Below, piece after piece: positions 1-6,553 of a stretch of DNA of 11,934 nt. The first letter of the stretch is position 1. Each line of letters opens with the position of its first letter. The position numbers and the translations under genes were made by a program. The notes beneath the pieces were generated by a model. That model made no database searches and was not told where the DNA came from. It saw only the letters and a program-made list of their open reading frames with translations. The stretch covers positions 1-11,934 of the forward strand of contig JBMNNS010000052.1 in the NCBI GenBank assembly GCA_050942625.1, given 5' to 3'. Source of the stretch: JBMNNS01 sp050942625 (lineage in GTDB: Bacteria > Bacillota > Dethiobacteria > DTU022 > UBA8154).

Positions 1-2
1 CT

Positions 3-47
3 TATCGCTTAAAAGAAACCAAAAAATGGTTGGAAGAACAGGAATAA
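3..47 (+). CDS. Possible C-terminal tail of a gene cut by the window edge
   Basis: Frame 3 is open from the window edge to a TAA at 45-47 and reads YRLKETKKWLEEQE, a charged, helix-forming string typical of a protein C-terminus. The other two forward frames also reach stops within about 60 bases, so the open frame by itself proves little. The product cannot be named. It does not resemble the missing N-terminal part of the CheB methylesterase domain that follows. Treat it as a weak candidate for the end of an upstream gene. Confidence 0.25.
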   Translation, partial: YRLKETKKWLEEQE

Positions 48-69
48 ACGTGTTTTTTTGACTATTAGT

Positions 70-115
70 GGGGGAGTTTTCGATTAAAATATGGGGGAAT
101 TTTCGATTGACAAAT
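70..115 (+). repeat. Imperfect 23-bp tandem duplication at the edge of the cheB fragment
   Basis: The block at 70-92 and the block at 93-115 match at 19 of 23 positions. Their first 16 bases (70-85 and 93-108) differ at only one. Twenty-three is not a multiple of three, so the copies are read in different frames: the first gives VGEFSI in frame 2 and the second MGEFSID in frame 1. The duplication therefore coincides with a frame change at the 5' border of the cheB remnant. Confidence 0.75.
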
Positions 116-414
116 ACATCATTTTAAGCAGATCTGCTCCTGTTAAACATGTACGTCCTTCTGCAGATGTTATGATGGAGTCTTTGTCAGATTATTTTGG
201 GGCTAGCATGATCGGTGTTATCCTAACAGGTATGGGCAAGGATGGTACTGAAGGAATGGCCAAAATAAAGGAAAAAGGTGGACGAACGATTGCCCAGGAT
301 CCTTCTACTGCTGTAATTCCAAGCATGCCTGGTTCGGTAATAAAGGCAGGTCTGGCAGACATAGTTGTCCCCCTGGACAAAATTGCACAAACTATTTCCC
401 ACATGTTAAGTTAG
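91..414 (+). pseudogene. cheB: cheB remnant: C-terminal half of a chemotaxis protein-glutamate methylesterase
   Basis: CheB removes methyl groups from glutamates of chemoreceptors, and deamidates glutamines, during sensory adaptation. This 107-residue frame matches only the C-terminal half of the catalytic domain. It has RPSADVMMESL near residues 22-32, the ILTGMGKDGTEGM block at 44-56 with the family's catalytic Asp at about D51, and the PSMPGSVIKAG segment. The N-terminal part of the domain, which carries the catalytic Ser and His, is absent, and so is any response-regulator receiver domain. A full methylesterase domain is about 190 residues. An in-frame TAA lies at 85-87 just before the ATG, and none of the three frames back to base 1 restores the missing part. 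The fragment sits 28 bases before cheR, its usual functional partner. It is most likely a non-functional remnant, though a frameshift or assembly error upstream remains possible. Confidence 0.7.
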
Positions 415-442
415 AAAAAGTTTTTAAAGAAGGAGGAATGTT

Positions 443-1234
443 ATGCTTTCCCGTAAATGGGATTATGATCAATTTAAGGCATTTTTTTATAAAAAAACAG
501 GACTAGATCTGGAAAGTTACAAAGACCGACAGATGGAAAGGCGCATAAGACAATTTATGGAAAGGGAAAAGAAAACTGATTTTTGGCTTTTTTTTAAACA
601 TCTAGGGGAGAGCCCCACAGTAATGGAACGCTTTATGAATTACCTTACTATTAATACCTCTGAGTTTTTCCGTGACGGAAAAGTATATGCTACACTACAG
701 AATATTATTATTCCAGAACTTATTAAAATGAACCCCCGTTATTTTACCGTATGGAGTGCAGGTTGTTCTATAGGCGCTGAACCTTATACCGTAGCAATTA
801 TTTTTGACTTGTTAAACGTTTTGAACAGGGCAAGGATTATTGCCACCGATATTGACCAAAATATTTTACAAGTAGCAAAAAAAGGTTTATATAATCTTAA
901 ACAACTTGGGAAAACAAAGGAGGAGATTATAAAAAAATATTTTGTGAAGGAAGGTTCAAACTATCTCATCAAGCCAAAAATCAAAGAAGCAGTAAAATTT
1001 AAAATACATAATTTGCTGTTGGATCGTCCGTTGCCCAATAATAGCATGATTTTTTGCCGCAATGTTTTTATATATTTTAAACAAAGCGTTCAGGAATTCT
1101 TGCTGGGGCAATTTGCAAAATCCTTGAAAAAAGGAGGTTTTTTAATAATAGACTCTGCAGAGTATATAAATGATCCTGAAAAGTATGGTTTCACCAAGCG
1201 CTTTAATACAATTTACCAGAAAAAAAATCCTTAG
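443..1234 (+). CDS. cheR: Chemotaxis protein-glutamate O-methyltransferase CheR
   Basis: CheR transfers methyl groups from S-adenosylmethionine to glutamates on chemoreceptor signalling domains in the cytoplasm, tuning adaptation against CheB. The 263 residues match the usual length. An N-terminal helical domain (about 1-70) is followed by the Rossmann-like methyltransferase domain. Visible motifs are NTSEFFRD (71-78), the SAM-binding SAGCSIGAEPYT (105-116), ATDID (134-138), CRNVFIYF (205-212), and KKGGFLIIDSAE near the end. The SAM loop reads GAEPY where the family normally has GEEPY, so one conserved glutamate is replaced. The start is well set by AGGAGG at 431-436, six bases before the ATG. 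It follows the cheB remnant directly. No cheA, cheW, cheY or receptor gene is visible, so its function as part of an intact pathway is uncertain, but the reading frame is whole. Confidence 0.93.
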   Translation: MLSRKWDYDQFKAFFYKKTGLDLESYKDRQMERRIRQFMEREKKTDFWLFFKHLGESPTVMERFMNYLTINTSEFFRDGKVYATLQNIIIPELIKMNPRYFTVWSAGCSIGAEPYTVAIIFDLLNVLNRARIIATDIDQNILQVAKKGLYNLKQLGKTKEEIIKKYFVKEGSNYLIKPKIKEAVKFKIHNLLLDRPLPNNSMIFCRNVFIYFKQSVQEFLLGQFAKSLKKGGFLIIDSAEYINDPEKYGFTKRFNTIYQKKNP

Positions 1235-1440
1235 TTATGTATTTTTTAGCAGGCCAAGGAAAAGGTTATTTTCGGGGATAAAGAACATGAAAACACAATA
1301 TCTCCCCTTTTCTACCCATCCAATCTTTCGCTTTACCCCTGCTGCTACCCACTTCTATGCTTCGACATTACATATTATTAATTGCTATTGCGTAAAATAA
1401 AACCGCCACCTTTTATTAATATAAGAAGGAGCTGAAGGTC
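1235..1440. other. Intergenic region without a supported gene
   Basis: These roughly 200 bases between cheR and the spore protein gene are AT-rich, with a pyrimidine-rich stretch near 1300-1350. A 37-codon frame from the ATG at 1287 exists, but it has no convincing Shine-Dalgarno and no family resemblance. No strong hairpin followed by a T-run marks the end of cheR. The last 20 bases carry AAGGAG (1426-1431), which belongs to the following gene. A promoter for the spore gene is expected here, but I could not match a forespore sigma-G consensus convincingly. Confidence 0.5.
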
Positions 1441-1467
1441 ATCCCTAAAAGAAGGCGAAGAGGAATC

Positions 1468-1620
1468 ATGTCTGAGGCTTTAAAGTATGAGCTTGCAGAC
1501 GAGTTGGGCATCGGTGAAATAGCGCGCCGGGAAGGGTTTGGCGAGGTTACGTCCCGAAATTGCGGCAACTTGGTTAAAAAAGCCATCGAAAGGGCTGAAA
1601 GGACCGTTTCTCCGAAATAG
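1468..1620 (+). CDS. Alpha/beta-type small acid-soluble spore protein (SASP)
   Basis: Alpha/beta-type SASPs coat DNA in the dormant spore, protect it from UV and heat, and are degraded by the germination protease Gpr. The 50 residues from the ATG contain KYELADELGI, which corresponds to the conserved first motif with its Gpr-type cleavage site (aromatic-E-hydrophobic-A). They also contain EVTSRNCGNLVKKAIERAE, which corresponds to the second DNA-binding helix. The protein is short, as in clostridial members of the family. The in-frame codons before this ATG (1441-1467) read IPKRRRRGI. A basic PRRRR-type N-terminus is what I recall in related clostridial proteins, and the good AAGGAG site at 1426-1431 is nine bases before the ATC at 1441 but 36 before this ATG. 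The true start may therefore be the ATC at 1441. A dyad follows the stop. Confidence 0.82.
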   Translation: MSEALKYELADELGIGEIARREGFGEVTSRNCGNLVKKAIERAERTVSPK

Positions 1621-1629
1621 TAGGGTGGT

Positions 1630-1656
1630 AGGGTATACCTTAATAGGGTATACCCT
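1630..1656 (+). terminator. Ten-bp stem-loop after the spore protein gene
   Basis: AGGGTATACC at 1630-1639 and GGTATACCCT at 1647-1656 are perfect reverse complements around a 7-base loop. The stem begins nine bases after the SASP stop codon, which suits an intrinsic terminator. Only three T residues follow, so termination would be weak unless helped. Each arm contains the 8-bp palindrome GGTATACC, so the element could instead be a double protein-binding site. Confidence 0.55.
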
Positions 1657-1797
1657 TTGACGTTAACATATATTGTAGCAAAAAACAAACATAGCTAGTA
1701 AAATTATTCTTAAAAAAGGATTTTATCAGGGAATGTGGAATGATTTTAGGTGTTTAGATGCTTCTTGACCCTGTTTTTTAAGGAGGATGGATATTTA

Positions 1798-2316
1798 TTG
1801 TCACAACCACTTTTGGTTATTGATATGTTACATGATTTTTTAGATGAAAAAGGTTCTCTTTATATTGGCGATGCTGCAGATCAGGTTAAGAAAAATGTAA
1901 AAGAAAGACTCTTTAAGCAACGTTCCGAAGGCAAACCAGTCATCTATGTTATGGACAGGCATCTTCCAGGGGATGCTGAATTCAAGATGTTCCCTCCACA
2001 CTGTCTTGCGGGGGAGTGGGGTGCAGAAGTAATAGAGGATTTAGTGCCGGAAAAGGGAGATTTTCTGGTCGTTAAAAGACGATACAGTGCTTTTTTTGGA
2101 ACAGATCTTGACATAATATTGAGGGAAAATAATGCTAAGGAAATTGAGTTAGCAGGGGTATGTACGCAAATTTGTATTCTTTATACGGCTGCTGAAGCGC
2201 GTATGTTAAACTATGAGGTTACTGTTAGAAAGGATTGTGTAGCTTCTTTTGATCTTGATGCCCACCGGTTTGCCTTAAGGGAAATGGAACAAACTCTAGG
2301 TGTAAAAGTGATCTAG
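1798..2316 (+). CDS. Nicotinamidase-like cysteine hydrolase (isochorismatase family)
   Basis: Enzymes of this fold hydrolyse amides such as nicotinamide to nicotinate and ammonia in the cytoplasm. The TTG at 1798 gives 172 residues and the family N-terminus SQPLLVIDML. It follows AAGGAGG (1780-1786) by 11 bases. A longer frame back to a GTG at 1750 adds residues unlike the family. Visible catalytic residues are Asp9 (VIDML), Lys93 (VVKRRYSAF) and Cys126 in GVCTQICILYTAAEA (121-135). The DRH at 53-55 fits the metal-binding Asp/His of nicotinamidases. The next gene, 23 bases on, encodes a nicotinate phosphoribosyltransferase, which strongly suggests nicotinamide as substrate and a pncA-like role in NAD salvage. 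Related cysteine hydrolases with other substrates exist, so substrate assignment rests on context. Confidence 0.87.
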   Translation: MSQPLLVIDMLHDFLDEKGSLYIGDAADQVKKNVKERLFKQRSEGKPVIYVMDRHLPGDAEFKMFPPHCLAGEWGAEVIEDLVPEKGDFLVVKRRYSAFFGTDLDIILRENNAKEIELAGVCTQICILYTAAEARMLNYEVTVRKDCVASFDLDAHRFALREMEQTLGVKVI

Positions 2317-2339
2317 CTCTTTTTAAAGGGGAGGGGACT

Positions 2340-3380
2340 ATGGAAGAATTTAAAAATATGCAAGATGTTCTAAATTTTAGGATAAAGGAAGGACGCATTT
2401 TCCACAGCGCGACCCATGAAGAAATAGTCAATGGGGCAACTTCCGATCTTTATTTTATCCGTACCAGGGAATTATTAACTTTTGCTGGAAAAGAAAAAAC
2501 CCCTGTTATCGCCGAAATATTTTGTGGTAGATCGGGGGTTTTTGCAGGGAGCCAGGAGGTTTTCAACCTTTTAAAAGGACGGAATATTTCTCTTTGGGCT
2601 TTACCTGAGGGGGAAGAAATGGAAGAAAGGGAAGTTGTCATGCGCTTAGAGGGTGCCTATGATGACTTTGGAATGTATGAAACAGCCCTTCTGGGGATGT
2701 TGGCCAGTTCTAGTGGCTGGGCTACAGCTGCCAGGGTTTGTAAAAAGGCTGCCGGTGATAAACCGGTTTATTCTTTTGGGGCACGTCATCTTCATCCTGC
2801 TGTAGCTCCTGTAATGGAAAGGGCAGCCGTTATTGGTGGTGCGGACAATTGTAGCTGTATTTTGGGTGCAAAACTTCTAGACAGGGAACCTGTAGGGACT
2901 GTGCCCCATGCAGCAGTGCTCATTATTGGGGATACGTTGGAAACCGCACTACTTTATGATCAGATCATGCCCGGGGATTCATCCCGAATTATTTTAGTGG
3001 ATACTTTCAGGGACGAAGCAGAAGAAACGTTGCGCCTTGCCAGGGCCCTGGATAAACGCCTGCACGGGGTCCGCTTGGATACCCCAGGAGAGAGGGGCGG
3101 GGTTACCCCGGCGCTTGTGCGGGAGGTAAGGGCCCGCCTTGACTTAGAAGGCTTTAATCATGTCCATATTTTAGTATCCGGGGGGATTACTGCAGAACGT
3201 ATTCCCGCGCTCCTGAAAGCTGGGGCGGATGCATTTGGGGTAGGAAGCTATATTTCCAGTGCCCGAGCAATAGATATGACTATGGACTTAAAGGAAATAG
3301 AGGGACGCCCCCTGGCAAAACGGGGCCGCATTCCAGGAATAACAAAAAATCCCCGTTTGGTTTGTTATCAACAGGCTTAA
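2340..3380 (+). CDS. pncB: Nicotinate phosphoribosyltransferase (PncB-type)
   Basis: This enzyme joins nicotinate to PRPP, usually with ATP hydrolysis, giving nicotinate mononucleotide, the entry step of the Preiss-Handler NAD salvage route. The 346 residues fit the shorter PncB-like class. Recognisable segments are TSDLYFIRT (35-43), SFGARHLHP (145-153), GTVPHA (186-191), VDTF (220-223), RLDTPG (245-250), SGGI (280-283) and GVGS (300-303). The last two line the phosphate-binding end of the barrel in this fold. The start follows a GGGGAGGGG site by a few bases. It forms a pair with the nicotinamidase-like gene, so together they turn nicotinamide into nicotinate mononucleotide. The prs gene further down makes its PRPP substrate. 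A quinolinate phosphoribosyltransferase is a fold relative, but the GTVPH and TSDLYF motifs favour the nicotinate enzyme. Confidence 0.9.
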   Translation: MEEFKNMQDVLNFRIKEGRIFHSATHEEIVNGATSDLYFIRTRELLTFAGKEKTPVIAEIFCGRSGVFAGSQEVFNLLKGRNISLWALPEGEEMEEREVVMRLEGAYDDFGMYETALLGMLASSSGWATAARVCKKAAGDKPVYSFGARHLHPAVAPVMERAAVIGGADNCSCILGAKLLDREPVGTVPHAAVLIIGDTLETALLYDQIMPGDSSRIILVDTFRDEAEETLRLARALDKRLHGVRLDTPGERGGVTPALVREVRARLDLEGFNHVHILVSGGITAERIPALLKAGADAFGVGSYISSARAIDMTMDLKEIEGRPLAKRGRIPGITKNPRLVCYQQA

Positions 3381-3407
3381 AACTACAAGACCTGGAGGCC
3401 TTAAATT

Positions 3408-4310
3408 ATGCGGCTTAAATTAAAGTCCTATGCTAAAATTAATATTGTTTTAGAGATTTTGGCTCGCCGCTCCGATGGTTTTCACGAGGTAGAAACTGTT
3501 TTGCAACAATTAAAACTTCATGATACTATTTATCTTGAAGAATTGCCTTGTGGAAAGGTTGAGTTTTTTTGTGACGATGCCAGCCTGCCGGCCAAAGGGG
3601 AGAACCTTGCCTTTAAGGCCGCGCAGCTGTTTAAAACAATTGTTCCAAATAAGGGGGCCAAGATTACATTACATAAAAAAATACCTATTGCTGCCGGGTT
3701 AGGTGGGGGAAGCAGTAATGCTGCAATGGTACTGTTGGGGCTTAATGAACTGTGGGGTGCTCCGCTGGATGAAGCTTCCCTTTTCCAGCTGGGGGCTAAA
3801 TTGGGTTCGGATGTTCCCTTTTTTTTCTGGGGGGGGACGGCGCTGGCTAAAGGGCGGGGGGAGGTTGTTTATTCATTACCCGCTTTACCTACTGCAAATG
3901 TGCTTTTGGTTATACCCCAGGGTTTGCAACTAACTGCTAAAGAGATTTATAATTCCCTGAATTTGTCTAAAATAACCCGAAAAAACCTGGTAAACTGCCT
4001 AATACGGCATTTAAAGAAGGGTCCTGGAGATTGCCGTTTCCTTGCTGATTTTCTCCACAATGATCTTGAAACGAGTGTCTTTTCCCTTGCACAAAGTGTT
4101 TTTAACTTAAAACAGAAGCTTAAACAAAAAAAACTGCCTGCCCTTGTTTCAGGAAGTGGGCCCACTATTTTTATTTTATCCCCAGATGAGGAGGAACTTT
4201 TGGATGTTGGAAAAGAGCTTAGAAAAGAGGGTTATAAAACAATATTAACTGCAACAGAACAGGCTGGTAAGCATATCATGTTAGAAGAGAAAGAAGGCGG
4301 CGATGTTTGA
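3408..4310 (+). CDS. ispE: 4-diphosphocytidyl-2-C-methyl-D-erythritol kinase IspE
   Basis: IspE phosphorylates 4-diphosphocytidyl-2-C-methylerythritol with ATP in the MEP pathway to isopentenyl diphosphate. The 300-residue protein is a typical GHMP kinase. It has SYAKINIVL (7-15) with the catalytic Lys10, the glycine-rich ATP loop PIAAGLGGGSSNAA (93-106), GSDVPFFF (133-140) with the catalytic Asp135, and the C-terminal SGSGPT (248-253). Family members usually read P-x-GAGLGGGSS; here Ala95 replaces the first Gly of that loop, a mild change. GGAGG at 3394-3398 lies nine bases before the ATG. The stop overlaps the next start as TGATG, which indicates translational coupling with the downstream nucleotidyltransferase. 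Confidence 0.96.
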   Translation: MRLKLKSYAKINIVLEILARRSDGFHEVETVLQQLKLHDTIYLEELPCGKVEFFCDDASLPAKGENLAFKAAQLFKTIVPNKGAKITLHKKIPIAAGLGGGSSNAAMVLLGLNELWGAPLDEASLFQLGAKLGSDVPFFFWGGTALAKGRGEVVYSLPALPTANVLLVIPQGLQLTAKEIYNSLNLSKITRKNLVNCLIRHLKKGPGDCRFLADFLHNDLETSVFSLAQSVFNLKQKLKQKKLPALVSGSGPTIFILSPDEEELLDVGKELRKEGYKTILTATEQAGKHIMLEEKEGGDV

Positions 4311-5077
4311 TGGTTGACTGTATTGTTTTAGCCGGAGGAGATAAAGAAAGTGAACATGATTTAAAATTAAAAGAGGGTATTTCTCATAAAGCGTTGCTTA
4401 AAATCAAGGAAAAAGAAATGGTATGCTATGTATTGGAAACCTTTCGCCAGATTAAGGAAATAAGGCGTATTGTTCTGGTTGGTTCCATGGCAGAAGAATT
4501 ATCCTCCCAAATAGAGGGGCTTGCTGTAGAAATTATCCCCGAGAGTCTATCAATGTGGGAAAATATTTTAGTAGCCAGCCAATACCTTAATGACAATTGT
4601 CCTGTTTTGTTTAGTTCTGCCGATATTCCCTTAATTACATCGGAAGCGGTAGAAGATTTTCTGGAAAAGTGTCGCCCCCATGATCACGACTTTTATTACC
4701 CAATTATTAGTAAAGAAAATTGTGAAAGCAGGTTCCCAGAGGTTAAAAGAACCTACCTAACTCTTCAAGAGGGTATTTTCACGGGGGGAAATATTTTCCT
4801 TGTTAATCCGGCTGTTATAGAACCGTCACTGGAGATCATAAAGGATTTTTTGAAGGCCCGGAAAAAGCCGGCGAAAATGCTTTCTTACCTAGGAACAGGG
4901 TTTCTTATCCGTTATATGACTAAAAGGCTTACCATCCCCCAACTCGAAAAACGTTTTTCACAACTACTGAAATTGAGGGCCAAAGCTGTAATAAGCAATT
5001 ATCCGGAAATAGGAATTGATGTCGACAAGCCTACAGATCTAGAGCTGGTCAGAAACATCCTTGAGATGGATCAATAA
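4310..5077 (+). CDS. Orphan MobA-like nucleotidyltransferase, substrate unknown
   Basis: Proteins of this fold transfer a nucleotide from an NTP to a sugar phosphate, cofactor or similar acceptor. The 255 residues show a short LAGG signature (7-10) in place of the usual longer G-x-G-T-R loop, then SHKALLKI (25-32) with the conserved Lys at about 27, the metal-site motif SSADIPL (102-108), TGGNIFLVNP (158-167) and a C-terminal IDVDKPTDLE (236-245). The ATG overlaps the ispE stop by one base and has AAGAAGGCGG at 4291-4300; a TTG one codon earlier is also possible. It lies between ispE and glmU, two genes for nucleotide-linked precursors, but it is clearly neither IspD nor GlmU. The natural guess is a sugar-phosphate or cofactor nucleotidyltransferase; nothing in the sequence fixes the acceptor. 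Confidence 0.82.
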   Translation: MVDCIVLAGGDKESEHDLKLKEGISHKALLKIKEKEMVCYVLETFRQIKEIRRIVLVGSMAEELSSQIEGLAVEIIPESLSMWENILVASQYLNDNCPVLFSSADIPLITSEAVEDFLEKCRPHDHDFYYPIISKENCESRFPEVKRTYLTLQEGIFTGGNIFLVNPAVIEPSLEIIKDFLKARKKPAKMLSYLGTGFLIRYMTKRLTIPQLEKRFSQLLKLRAKAVISNYPEIGIDVDKPTDLELVRNILEMDQ

Positions 5078-5098
5078 AAAATAGGGGGAGGGAAAAAA

Positions 5099-6475
5099 AT
5101 GAAACAGCTTTGGGCTGTTATTCTGGCTGCGGGCCAGGGGACACGCATGAATTCATCCCGGCCAAAGGTTCTACACCTTTTGTGTGGTAAACCTCTTCTC
5201 TGGCATGTTTTGCGTTCTGCCAGAGGAATAACAGATAAGCAAATACTTATAGTGGGCCATGGTGCTGAAGATATAAAAGCATATTTTGGGGAAAAGCTAT
5301 GTTATGTAGACCAAGAACAACAGTTGGGAACAGGCCATGCCCTACAACAAGCGCTTCCTTACCTTCCTGATCAGGGGGAGATCCTGGTTCTTTGCGGAGA
5401 TACCCCCCTGTTAGAGGAAAGGGTTTTAGGAGGCTTTATAGACGAGCATCGCAGGCATCAGGCTGCGGCTTCTATCCTTACTGCTATACTTGAACAGCCA
5501 ACCGGGTATGGCAGGGTGCTCAGGGATGAAGCGGGCAATGTTCTCAAAATAGTAGAGGAGTTGCATGCTACTGAACAGCAAAAGGAAATAAAGGAGATTA
5601 ATACAGGGAGTTACTGTTTTGATCTACAACTATTGCGCCAGTACTTACCCTTATTACCTAAAAATACAATTAAGGGAGAATACTATTTAACTGACTTAGT
5701 TGCCATGTTATCCCAGGCAGGTCATCTTGTTCAAGGCTATTTGTTGGAGGATGCCAATTTTGCTCTGGGGATAAACGACAGGGTACAGTTGGCATGGGCT
5801 GCTTCTTGCTTGCGGGAAAGAATTAATACCCGGCTGATGTCGTCCGGAGTAACAATGATCGATCCGGCAACAACTTATATTGATGTAGAGGTGGAAGTAG
5901 GAAGGGACACTATCATATACCCCCAAACTGTTTTGGAGGGGAAAACAAAAATAGGTGAAAATTGTGTTCTGGGCCCCGGGGTACACCTCATTGATACTGA
6001 AGTTGGGGATAATGTTATTTGCCGGCAATCTACAGTTTTGCAAAGTCGTCTGGGTAATAATTGTTTGGTTGGACCCTATGCTCACATTCGACCAGGCAGT
6101 ACTATTGGTAGTGGGGTTAAGATTGGAGATTTCGTAGAAATTAAAAACAGTAGGATCGGTCATAAAAGCAGGATTCCCCATCTTAGCTATGTAGGTGATG
6201 CTGTTATAGCTGACGACGTTAATATGGGTGCTGGTAGCATTATAGTAAACTATGACGGTCGCCAAAAGCATCTTACTACCATCGAGGAGGGGGCCTTTGT
6301 TGGTTGTAATAGTAATCTGGTTGCTCCCCTTACTATCGGTAAAAAATCATTTATTGCGGCAGGTTCAACCATTACCCGTGATGTTCCTCCCGGCGCCCTT
6401 GCCATTTCACGTTCCCGGCAAAAAACTAAAGAAAGAATAGGGGAGAGGTTCATAGCAAAAAAAAGTGATAAATAG
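5099..6475 (+). CDS. glmU: Bifunctional GlmU: glucosamine-1-phosphate acetyltransferase / GlcNAc-1-phosphate uridylyltransferase
   Basis: GlmU makes UDP-N-acetylglucosamine, the precursor of peptidoglycan and teichoic acids, by acetylating glucosamine-1-phosphate and then adding UMP. The 458 residues are full length. The N-terminal uridylyltransferase domain (about 1-228) has LAAGQGTRM (9-17), Lys23, QLGTGHA (75-81), CGDTPLL (99-105) and EINTGSY (166-172). The C-terminal left-handed beta-helix (about 250-440) shows hexapeptide repeats, RPGSTIGSGVKIGDFVEIKN, the catalytic-type His361 in HLSYVGDA, and NYDG (384-387). The loop usually reading EHKDA is EELHA here, which may be a lineage feature. 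GGGGGAGG at 5084-5092 precedes the ATG by six bases. The neighbour order glmU-prs-rplY-pth is the same as in Bacillus. Confidence 0.97.
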   Translation: MKQLWAVILAAGQGTRMNSSRPKVLHLLCGKPLLWHVLRSARGITDKQILIVGHGAEDIKAYFGEKLCYVDQEQQLGTGHALQQALPYLPDQGEILVLCGDTPLLEERVLGGFIDEHRRHQAAASILTAILEQPTGYGRVLRDEAGNVLKIVEELHATEQQKEIKEINTGSYCFDLQLLRQYLPLLPKNTIKGEYYLTDLVAMLSQAGHLVQGYLLEDANFALGINDRVQLAWAASCLRERINTRLMSSGVTMIDPATTYIDVEVEVGRDTIIYPQTVLEGKTKIGENCVLGPGVHLIDTEVGDNVICRQSTVLQSRLGNNCLVGPYAHIRPGSTIGSGVKIGDFVEIKNSRIGHKSRIPHLSYVGDAVIADDVNMGAGSIIVNYDGRQKHLTTIEEGAFVGCNSNLVAPLTIGKKSFIAAGSTITRDVPPGALAISRSRQKTKERIGERFIAKKSDK

Positions 6476-6518
6476 AAGGAAAAATCAGTTTCTGTAGAGA
6501 AATAAAACCAACCGGTAC

Positions 6519-6524
6519 TATAAT
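6519..6524 (+). promoter_or_regulatory. Candidate -10 element ahead of prs
   Basis: A perfect TATAAT lies in the 78-base gap between glmU and prs, 30 bases before the TTG start. No good -35 hexamer is seen 16-18 bases upstream, and there is no extended -10 TG. It could add an internal promoter for prs-rplY-pth, but this rests on one hexamer in AT-rich DNA. Confidence 0.3.
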
Positions 6525-6553
6525 AAATGTAAAAAGGTTGGGAGGTTTAGTAC

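Noticed and set aside
1349..1377. Possible sigma-G promoter for the spore protein gene, with CATATTA as -10
   Set aside because: The -10-like heptamer fits, but no GHATR-type -35 lies 17-18 bases upstream, so it is not supported.
1287..1400. A 37-codon frame after cheR (starting MKTQYLPF)
   Set aside because: It has no clear Shine-Dalgarno, no recognisable family, and a composition like random translation of pyrimidine-rich DNA. It is also the tail of a longer frame that overlaps cheR.
1750..1797. GTG at 1750 as the start of the nicotinamidase-like gene
   Set aside because: The extra 16 residues do not match the family and would place the AAGGAGG site inside the coding region; the TTG at 1798 fits better.
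5708..6271. A 187-codon open frame on the minus strand inside glmU
   Set aside because: It lies wholly antisense to the conserved hexapeptide-repeat domain of glmU, shows no family resemblance, and has no ribosome-binding site or promoter worth naming. It is a shadow frame.
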